Origin: Solobacterium sp.
Lineage (GTDB): Bacteria; Bacillota_I; Bacilli_A; Erysipelotrichales; Erysipelotrichaceae
Direction: 5' to 3'
Length of the DNA stretch: 61,504 bases
NCBI GenBank assembly: GCA_017536885.1
Contig: JAFWCM010000053.1
Span: 1-61,504, forward strand
The notes under the pieces were generated by a model. That model was not told the DNA's origin. It worked only from the letters and a program-made list of their open reading frames with translations, and ran no database searches. A program made the translations under genes and the position numbers. Positions within the stretch are counted from its first letter, which is position 1. Each line of letters begins with the position of its first letter. This document shows, in pieces, positions 8,824 to 15,092 of this stretch.

Positions 8824-9609
8824 ATGGAAGAGATGATGAATCCGTTTGAAAAAGAATATTTAATCCTTTCCCTTCATACCCTGCGCGGAATTCTTCCCTG
8901 TGCGCCGGAGGTTCTTTTACGGCGATATGAAGAAGACGATACCTGCTGGTCGCTGGAAATTATCGATGATCTTGTGTACTGTCTGTTTGCGTTTCCTGTG
9001 CTCTCCCGAACCGAACGCATCTGCCTTCTGGTATACAGCCGGGCCAGAGAGATCATCGCGGACCTTGGCGCCTATCACACCGGTGCCCGCTCCTTTCTCG
9101 AAGACGCAGAACTTTATGACTATCTGAGCCGGGAGAGCGACTGGATGTATCTTGAACACTATGTGCTGAGCAATACCGTATTTGATGCCTATCCCTACCC
9201 GTTCTGCAAGACAAAGCAGACGGCCGAAGAAGACGGCGAAGTTCTCCTCTATATCAATGCCTATGTCTCGGAAGCCTGTCGAAGACAGGGCATCTTCCGC
9301 AATATGGTCGAAACGGTCAGTGAATTCGCACTGCGGGACAGCTGCGGGATCGCGGTGCTCTCTTCGGTGATGTCCATGGATCCGGATATCGCCTGCTATG
9401 GTCCGGACACAAAAGATGAACCGTACTATTACAGCTTTGAAGCCGATGAGCCGATCAGAAAACGGAATGCGGAGATCGCCGTGAAGCTCGGAATGAATCC
9501 GGTGCGTCTGGAGCCGGAGATTCCGGAAAACGAAACGGACGGAACCAAACTCTGGTTCTGTTACGGCACAGAACTCTTTGAGATTATCGAAGCCGATATC
9601 AAAGCCTGA
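8824..9609 (+). CDS. GNAT-like acetyltransferase
   Basis: A protein of about 261 residues, probably of the GNAT N-acetyltransferase superfamily. The segment LYINAYVSEACRRQGIFRN (about 148-166) has the arrangement of GNAT motif A: a beta strand followed by an R-x-x-G acetyl-CoA pyrophosphate loop. The N-terminal 100 residues are helical and acidic with no recognised domain. Substrate unknown. Start uncertain: ATG at 8824, 8833 or 8836. A TATTAT at 8817-8822 would place the transcript start inside the reading frame for the first of these, so 8833/8836 may be real. Confidence 0.6.
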   Translation: MEEMMNPFEKEYLILSLHTLRGILPCAPEVLLRRYEEDDTCWSLEIIDDLVYCLFAFPVLSRTERICLLVYSRAREIIADLGAYHTGARSFLEDAELYDYLSRESDWMYLEHYVLSNTVFDAYPYPFCKTKQTAEEDGEVLLYINAYVSEACRRQGIFRNMVETVSEFALRDSCGIAVLSSVMSMDPDIACYGPDTKDEPYYYSFEADEPIRKRNAEIAVKLGMNPVRLEPEIPENETDGTKLWFCYGTELFEIIEADIKA

Positions 9610-9639
9610 AAATCCGATCACAAAATGCACAAAAAAGCA

Positions 9640-9667
9640 TTGACAGCCAAATTATATTGTATACAAT
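9640..9667 (+). promoter_or_regulatory. Promoter of the gpx-ohrR operon
   Basis: TTGACA (9640-9645), a 16-base spacer, TACAAT (9662-9667). The -10 lies inside the palindromic operator. The start codon has an AAGGAG site. Confidence 0.85.
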
Positions 9668-9672
9668 ATAAT
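9651..9672. promoter_or_regulatory. Perfect 22-bp palindrome, probable OhrR operator
   Basis: Half-sites ATTATATTGTA (9651-9661) and TACAATATAAT (9662-9672) are exact reverse complements. The centre resembles the TTGTATACAA core I recall for Bacillus OhrR operators. It covers the -10 and most of the spacer of the gpx promoter, so a bound dimer would block RNA polymerase. An imperfect extra half-site, ACAATATAA, follows at about 9679-9687. Confidence 0.85.
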
Positions 9673-9701
9673 TGCAAACAATATAAAAAGGAGAAAAAAA
9701 T

Positions 9702-10247
9702 ATGGCTAGTATTTATGATTACAGCATCCCCACACCCGACGGAAAAGAAGTAAGTCTTCGTGATTTTGCAGGAAAGGTCATGATCATTGTCAATACCGCA
9801 ACCGGCTGCGGATTCACCCCTCAGTACAAGGAACTCGAGGAGATCTACGAAGCCGATCACGATAAGGGCATCGAAATCATCGACATTCCGTGCAACCAGT
9901 TCATGGGTCAGACACCGGGCACCGATGATGAGATTCATGAGTTCTGCACCCTGCACTACAACACCCGGTTCCCGCAGTACAAGAAGTCCGATGTCAACGG
10001 CGAAAACGCTCTTCCCCTCTATGCTTATCTCAAATCCTGCCAGGGATTCAAGGGATTCGGCAAGGGCATCAAGGCAGCTGCGATGAGCGCTATGCTTGCG
10101 GCTACCGATAAGAACTACAAGACCAACCCTGACATCAAGTGGAACTTCACGAAGTTCGTCGTTGACCGTGAGGGCAACGTTGTCGCAAGATTTGAGCCGA
10201 CTGCCGACATGGGCGAACTTCGCAAGTGTGCGGAGGCGCTGCTTTAA
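9702..10247 (+). CDS. Glutathione peroxidase-family thiol peroxidase
   Basis: A 181-residue cytoplasmic peroxidase of the GPx family that reduces organic and hydrogen peroxides, in bacteria usually with thioredoxin as donor. The peroxidatic cysteine is C36 (NTATGCGFT), and cysteine replaces selenocysteine. C64 lies in the family motif DIPCNQF, and C82 (EFCTLHYNTRFP) is the probable resolving cysteine. The catalytic Trp-Asn block is KWNFTKF. The ATG at 9702 follows AAGGAG. The stop overlaps the downstream ohrR start by one base (TAATG). The promoter carries a perfect OhrR-type operator, so expression should rise on organic peroxide stress. Confidence 0.92.
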   Translation: MASIYDYSIPTPDGKEVSLRDFAGKVMIIVNTATGCGFTPQYKELEEIYEADHDKGIEIIDIPCNQFMGQTPGTDDEIHEFCTLHYNTRFPQYKKSDVNGENALPLYAYLKSCQGFKGFGKGIKAAAMSAMLAATDKNYKTNPDIKWNFTKFVVDREGNVVARFEPTADMGELRKCAEALL

Positions 10248-10672
10248 TGCGAGAACAGCTGAAACTCGAAAATCAGCTATGCTTTCCTCTCTATGCAGCC
10301 GCAAGAAAAGTTACGGGGTTTTATTCCCCGCATCTTAAGCCGCTCGGCATTACCTATACTCAGTATCTTGTATTTCTTGTTCTCTGGGAAAAGGGATCTC
10401 AGACCGTCGGTGATCTCTCGTTTGCGCTTCATCTCGACAGCGGCACACTGACGCCGGTACTCAAGAAACTGGAAGCGGGCGGATATGTGACGCGCAGCCG
10501 CTCTATACAGGATGAGCGCATTGTAAATATCAGCCTGACAGACAAGGGAAAAGTGCTGGAAGAAAAAGCAGCTGAGATCCCCGCCTGCCTGGCTTCTTCC
10601 CTCCCGTTTTCGGAGAAGGAAACCATGGAGCTATACCGCCTTCTGTACCGCGTTCTCGAATACAGCGAATAA
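10247..10672 (+). CDS. ohrR: OhrR-type peroxide-sensing MarR repressor
   Basis: A 141-residue MarR-family winged-helix repressor of the OhrR type. The N-terminus LKLENQLCFPLYAAAR matches the OhrR signature, with the redox-sensing cysteine at C12. The recognition region is LDSGTLTPVLKKLEAGG, and the wing follows at RSRSIQDERIVNISLT. In known OhrR proteins, oxidation of this cysteine by organic hydroperoxide releases DNA. Translation is coupled to gpx by TAATG, so the repressor would control itself and the peroxidase from the palindrome at 9651-9672. No ohr gene is in the window, so Gpx seems to take the usual place of Ohr. Confidence 0.9.
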   Translation: MREQLKLENQLCFPLYAAARKVTGFYSPHLKPLGITYTQYLVFLVLWEKGSQTVGDLSFALHLDSGTLTPVLKKLEAGGYVTRSRSIQDERIVNISLTDKGKVLEEKAAEIPACLASSLPFSEKETMELYRLLYRVLEYSE

Positions 10673-10699
10673 CCAAAGGAAAACCCGATCAGAGTATGC

Positions 10700-10722
10700 A
10701 AAACCGGTCAATGACCGGTTTT
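10700..10722. terminator. Bidirectional terminator
   Basis: AAAACCGGTCA pairs with TGACCGGTTTT, with U-tracts in both directions. It lies between convergent ohrR (+) and the MATE gene (-), and its right arm overlaps the MATE stop codon. Confidence 0.8.
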
Positions 10723-12109
10723 AGTTTGCTTCTCCGGGAATTTCGCTTCGTATGACGTGAAGCAGGAAGTATACGGATACTGCCATCATGATCGCTTCCG
10801 TGATCGGCTGGGCATAGATCATGCCATAGAAGCCGAAGACATGATTGAGAATCAGAAGCAGCGGCACATAGAGAACCAGCTGACGTACCAGGGTGATCAT
10901 AAATGCATGCATCGGCTTCCCCATCGCCTGAAAGGACATGCGGCACATCGATACCGCACCGACAAAGGGCAGAATCCAGAGAATCGCCCGCAGGATGACG
11001 GTTCCCTTTTCAATGACTTCCGGATTTTCCGTGAATACCGCGATGAGGTCAGGTGCGAAGATGCCGTACACCAGCATCACCACGGCTTCGGTGCCGCTGC
11101 TGACCAGCAGCCCCGCTTTGAGCACATCGATCATTCTCGTGTAGCTGCCGGCACCGTAGTTGTATCCCATGATCGGCTGCGTTCCGGCCGCGTATCCCTG
11201 GTAAATGTAATTTCCCAGCTGCATAATCTTCTGAGCGATCCCCATTGCCGCAACCGTGAGCTCACCATAGCTCACCGCAAGCCGGTTGTTTACGATATAG
11301 GCAGCCGAGGTAAGCAGAGTCTCGAGAGAGGCGGGAATCCCGACCCGGTAGATTTCCAGCACGATGTCCTTTTCGAGATGAAACTTCTGAAAGGACAGCG
11401 AGAGCAGGGTTTTCTTCCGCAGGTAAAACGAAAGCGCAACAAGCACCCCGGCCGCATTGCCGAGAATCGTCGCAATCGCAGCTCCCCTTACCTGCATGCC
11501 CAGGGCAAAGATAAACAGCGGATCCAGAATGATATTCACGATTGTACCGGCAATCATGCCGGCAATACTGATGCGCACCGATCCCTCGCTTCGAAGCAGC
11601 GATGATCCGGTATAGCTGCCCATCGTAAATACCGTGCCGGCAAGCAATATGCCGGCATACTGGCAGGTATAGTCAAAGGTCATCTCCCCGGCACCCAGTC
11701 CTCTTGCGACTGCCGGCAGGAACACCAGTCCCGGCACGGTCACAATGACTGCGCCGATCACGTTCAGAACAACGGCAGTCGCCAGGGTGGTCTCCGCCTT
11801 TTTTCTGTCCCCGCCGCCGAGGCAGCGGGCAATCAGAGATGCACTGCCGCTGGAAACCATGTTGGATACCGCCACTGTGATCATCATCACGGGATAGGCC
11901 AGGCTCACCGCGGCCAGCTGATAATCATTTCGCAGAAGTCCGATGAAGAAGGTATCCACGAGATTGTACAGAACCATGATAAACATGCCTGCAATCAGCG
12001 GAACACTCAGCTTCACGACTGCCCGTACCGGTTTTTCCTCTTTCAGAAGAAAGATTCTGCGGTCTTCTTTTCCAGGAGAACCGCCCGGCTGTTGTTGTAG
12101 TTCTTTCAT
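10721..12109 (-). CDS. MATE-family multidrug/cation antiporter
   Basis: A 462-residue integral membrane protein of the MATE family, with about twelve hydrophobic segments in two homologous halves. Typical features are the first helix LSVPLIAGMFIMVLYNLVD, the loop GLLRNDYQLAAVSLAYP, and SSGSASLIARCLGGGDRKKA. It probably exports organic cations or toxic metabolites using a sodium or proton gradient; the substrate is not predictable. It starts 9 bases after the stop of the alaX-like gene, so the two are one operon. A second MATE gene (18408-19778) is a different subfamily member and not a duplicate. Confidence 0.9.
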   Translation of the reverse strand: MKELQQQPGGSPGKEDRRIFLLKEEKPVRAVVKLSVPLIAGMFIMVLYNLVDTFFIGLLRNDYQLAAVSLAYPVMMITVAVSNMVSSGSASLIARCLGGGDRKKAETTLATAVVLNVIGAVIVTVPGLVFLPAVARGLGAGEMTFDYTCQYAGILLAGTVFTMGSYTGSSLLRSEGSVRISIAGMIAGTIVNIILDPLFIFALGMQVRGAAIATILGNAAGVLVALSFYLRKKTLLSLSFQKFHLEKDIVLEIYRVGIPASLETLLTSAAYIVNNRLAVSYGELTVAAMGIAQKIMQLGNYIYQGYAAGTQPIMGYNYGAGSYTRMIDVLKAGLLVSSGTEAVVMLVYGIFAPDLIAVFTENPEVIEKGTVILRAILWILPFVGAVSMCRMSFQAMGKPMHAFMITLVRQLVLYVPLLLILNHVFGFYGMIYAQPITEAIMMAVSVYFLLHVIRSEIPGEAN

Positions 12110-12118
12110 AGTCAGTGC

Positions 12119-13297
12119 CTATGCGCTCTCCTTCGCTCCAAGCACCTCATAAAGGGCAGCTTCCGCCTCAGAGCGCTTACATGCAAACATGCCCTGGACC
12201 AGTTCATCACTGCCCCCGCCCCGGCCTTTCAGCTGCTTGTTGAGATCTTTGATCAGCGGGCGAAGAGCCGATGCATGCGAGACGATCACGTAGCGGATCG
12301 CGCCGTCATCCTCACACAATGCCGCGGCGGTCAATGCGCCTTTTTCCTCAATGATCGCATTGGCGAAATAGCGCAGGGCATCGTGATCCGCATTCTCCGC
12401 AAACGCGATTACCAGCGGCTCATTGTCTTTCATCGCTGTGATCGACCGGCGCATGGCTGCTTCACTGGCAATCCGAAGCTTCTGCCTGGTTTCGTAATAA
12501 CTGTTCTGAAGCTTCTCTGCGGCAGCGGCGGTTTCGTTCATCTTTGCGCTGAGAAGATGGGAGATGCGCATGTTCTGATCCATGATCATCCGCATATACT
12601 CCTCCGCCCGTTTGCCGGCGAGCATTTCGATCCTCACCCCGTTTTTGTGGTTTGCCAGGGAGATCAGCTTGATATAGCCGATTTCTCCGGTGGAACGAAG
12701 ATGCGTTCCGCAGCAGGCGCAGACATCCGCTTCCGGAACCGTGACAATGCGGACTTCACCGCTGAGTTCCTTCTTGGAGCGATAGTCCATGTCACGCAGT
12801 TCTTCTTCGCTCGGAATATCCGCTCTGATCATAAGGTTTCTGCGCACCAGCGTATTTGCCATGGCTTCGATCTTCATGCATGCATCCCAGTCCATCGGGC
12901 CGTTGAAGTCGATGATGACCGCATCCTCTCCCATATGGAAGCCGACATTGTCATAGCCGAACGTTTTATGGATCAGCCCCGAAACCATATGTTCCGCACT
13001 GTGCATGACCATATGATCCAGGCGGTTTTCCCAGTCGAGAACGCCATGGACTTCGGTTCCCTCTTCCATGGGTTCGGACAGGACATGCATGATCCTTCCC
13101 TCGATCTTTCTCGTATCGCTGACCGGTTTTCCGTTCAGTGTGCCGGTATCGCCCGGCTGTCCTCCCCCCTCCGGATAAAATGCGGTTTCTTCGAGTTCCA
13201 CCGCATAGTTCTTCCGGTATGGCTGACAGGATTTCACTCTGCTCGTAAACTCACGGCAATAGGAATCCCGGTAGAATAATGTATCAAATTCACTCAT
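12119..13297 (-). CDS. Alanyl-tRNA editing protein (AlaX-L type)
   Basis: A 392-residue free-standing editing protein that hydrolyses mischarged Ser-tRNA(Ala) or Gly-tRNA(Ala). It has the N-terminal beta-barrel of AlaRS-type editing proteins, zinc-binding HSAEH and C-x3-H in CCGTH, and a C-terminal DHHA1-like domain with GGGSDELVQG, so it is the long AlaX form. The ATG at 13297 (MSEFDTL) is preferred: an in-frame ATG at 13339 would lie upstream of the TATAAT at 13322-13327. It is first in a two-gene operon with the MATE exporter; a functional link is not obvious. Confidence 0.88.
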   Translation of the reverse strand: MSEFDTLFYRDSYCREFTSRVKSCQPYRKNYAVELEETAFYPEGGGQPGDTGTLNGKPVSDTRKIEGRIMHVLSEPMEEGTEVHGVLDWENRLDHMVMHSAEHMVSGLIHKTFGYDNVGFHMGEDAVIIDFNGPMDWDACMKIEAMANTLVRRNLMIRADIPSEEELRDMDYRSKKELSGEVRIVTVPEADVCACCGTHLRSTGEIGYIKLISLANHKNGVRIEMLAGKRAEEYMRMIMDQNMRISHLLSAKMNETAAAAEKLQNSYYETRQKLRIASEAAMRRSITAMKDNEPLVIAFAENADHDALRYFANAIIEEKGALTAAALCEDDGAIRYVIVSHASALRPLIKDLNKQLKGRGGGSDELVQGMFACKRSEAEAALYEVLGAKESA

Positions 13298-13321
13298 TTT
13301 TCTGCTTTTCTCCCGACGAAT

Positions 13322-13327
13322 ATTATA
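13322..13327 (-). promoter_or_regulatory. -10 element of the alaX-MATE operon
   Basis: Perfect TATAAT on the minus strand, 24 bases before the ATG at 13297. The -35 is unclear. It is back to back with the promoter of the gene at 13436. Confidence 0.6.
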
Positions 13328-13383
13328 CCTGTTTTCCACTATACAATCGTGTTGGTTTGTTTATTATCAGCCGGGCGGGAAGA

Positions 13384-13392
13384 TGGTAGTAT
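13384..13392 (+). promoter_or_regulatory. Extended -10 promoter of the GlsB/YeaQ-type gene
   Basis: TG-g-TAGTAT, with TTATCA at about 13364-13369 as a possible -35 at 17 bases. The downstream gene has AAGGAGG at 13421-13427. Confidence 0.6.
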
Positions 13393-13435
13393 AAGGTCGT
13401 TCCGGAAAGGGAACCATATAAAGGAGGTCCATGTT

Positions 13436-13681
13436 ATGTGGCTTATCTATTCTCTGCTGATCGGACTTGTGGCAGGTTATCTGGCATCCCGTCTGATGGG
13501 AGTTGACTCTTCCAACATTATCAAAAACATCGTGCTCGGAATCATCGGATCGTTCGTCGGCGGACTGGTCGGCTCCCTGATCAGTCTGAAAGCAACCGGC
13601 CTGATCGGCTCCGTCATCCTTGCGGTGATCGGTTCCTGCATTTCCATCTGGGTATACCAGAAATTCCTGAGAAAAAACTGA
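13436..13681 (+). CDS. GlsB/YeaQ/YmgE-family small membrane protein
   Basis: An 81-residue protein that is almost entirely membrane-embedded, with three hydrophobic helices and the Gly-rich pattern VLGIIGSFVGGLVGSLI of the GlsB/YeaQ/YmgE family (often called transglycosylase-associated). Members are frequently stress-induced; the biochemical role is unknown. The ATG at 13436 has an AAGGAGG site 8 bases upstream and an extended -10 promoter. It is a single-gene unit closed by a strong terminator. Confidence 0.85.
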   Translation: MWLIYSLLIGLVAGYLASRLMGVDSSNIIKNIVLGIIGSFVGGLVGSLISLKATGLIGSVILAVIGSCISIWVYQKFLRKN

Positions 13682-13692
13682 TCCGACTGAAA

Positions 13693-13727
13693 ACTGCGAA
13701 GCGATGGCTCCGCAGTATTTTTTTATT
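13693..13727 (+). terminator. Rho-independent terminator
   Basis: ACTGCG (13693-13698) pairs with CGCAGT (13711-13716), followed by ATTTTTTTATT. Confidence 0.8.
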
Positions 13728-13745
13728 TTCTTCCTGCCCCGTTTC

Positions 13746-15092
13746 TCAGCCGGGGTAGAAGGTATAGGTATTCTTCCCCTGCTTCTTGGAATTATACATC
13801 GCCTCATCCGTCTTCTCAAACAGCTTGGAAGGATCGGAAACCTGTGATCCGTGGACGATTCCGACACTGATCGAAATCGGCGGCAGGCCATCCACTTTCT
13901 GTTCCAGTTCCCTGTTGATATCCTCCATCTTGGAGGCGATCAGGCGGTCCTGCTTTTCATTGGCATGAACCATGAATACGACGAATTCATCTCCTCCCAC
14001 CCGGCAGATGTAATCATCGGAGCGGAAGTTTTTCTTCAGAACACTGACGAGCCTGACCAGTACCTTATCTCCCGTTTCATGTCCGTAGGTATCATTGATC
14101 GTTTTGAAATTATCCACATCAAACAACATCATGTAGGTCGTATAGAGGTCGATGCTCGAAAGCAGAAGATCATATCCGGCCCGGTTGTACGCACCGGTCA
14201 GCTCATCGTGGCTGGCCTTGAAGTTGAGCCGTTCCAGACTGGTCTTGTATGCGGAATACATCCGGTTGTATGCCTTGGCGAGATACCGGAATTCATTTGC
14301 CCCGACTTCCGGGATGGGACTGTCATCTTTGATCCGGTCCACCGCCTGCAGTACCGGGTTGATTCCGAGATAATCCGTGAGCCATACCATGAACAGAATC
14401 GCCAGGATCAGAACCAGGATGATCCCCCGGACAATTCTCAGTTCGGTGTACAGGGAATCGAGTTCCCTGTTATCGATATCCTTGGTCAGCTTGTCTATTT
14501 CCGCAATGCTCTGGCGGATATGTCCCCGGATCAGATCCTTCTGGTTGTAATAGTCATCGCTCATCACGCTTTTCGCAGCCCGTTCCATCTTTTCCCGGGC
14601 GGAAAGTTTCTGATCCTCTTCCGAAAGGGCCACCGCCGCAATCACATCGGGAAGTTCCGTGATGTTCTTTGCCTCCGCCGTCAGGCGGATCGCATAGTAT
14701 TCGGCATCCATGAGCTTCACGGATTCATTCATCGCCTTCTGAAGTTCTTCCATCGCGGCCGCGCTGGCAGGATCTTCCCCCATCTTTGAAAGCGCCTCTT
14801 CCCGCCGGTTAGCCTCAAATGCCTCCCGGAAGTATTCATCCATGAAGCGCTTTTCGCCGTTGATCGTGAACCGCTGTACCTGCTCGGTCAGATAATCGGA
14901 CGCATCGAGCATCTCCAGGGATGCTTTTTCCATTTCCATATGCTCTTCCGCCGCATTGGTCACATGTCGGAAGGTAACTGTCAGATGATAGGTGGAATAC
15001 ACCAGAAGACCGGAGAGAATTACCGCAATGGCGACAAGGCAGGTATGAATCGCCTTAAGCGAGATTCCTTTGTTCTTCAGTTCTTTGATCAT
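13746..15092 (-). CDS. Membrane diguanylate cyclase (GGDEF)
   Basis: A 448-residue enzyme predicted to make cyclic di-GMP. Helix 1 (about 12-36) and helix 2 (about 216-238) flank an extracytoplasmic, mostly helical sensor domain of about 180 residues. A short linker leads to a C-terminal GGDEF domain with intact active site RVGGDEF (366-370). The product-inhibition site RxxD (RSDD) lies five residues before it, so feedback control is likely. I chose the ATG at 15092, which has AGGAGG at proper spacing; the ATG at 15110 lies before that site. The start lies inside the 3' end of the upstream EAL gene (about 38 bases overlap), indicating coupled translation. Confidence 0.92.
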   Translation of the reverse strand: MIKELKNKGISLKAIHTCLVAIAVILSGLLVYSTYHLTVTFRHVTNAAEEHMEMEKASLEMLDASDYLTEQVQRFTINGEKRFMDEYFREAFEANRREEALSKMGEDPASAAAMEELQKAMNESVKLMDAEYYAIRLTAEAKNITELPDVIAAVALSEEDQKLSAREKMERAAKSVMSDDYYNQKDLIRGHIRQSIAEIDKLTKDIDNRELDSLYTELRIVRGIILVLILAILFMVWLTDYLGINPVLQAVDRIKDDSPIPEVGANEFRYLAKAYNRMYSAYKTSLERLNFKASHDELTGAYNRAGYDLLLSSIDLYTTYMMLFDVDNFKTINDTYGHETGDKVLVRLVSVLKKNFRSDDYICRVGGDEFVVFMVHANEKQDRLIASKMEDINRELEQKVDGLPPISISVGIVHGSQVSDPSKLFEKTDEAMYNSKKQGKNTYTFYPG

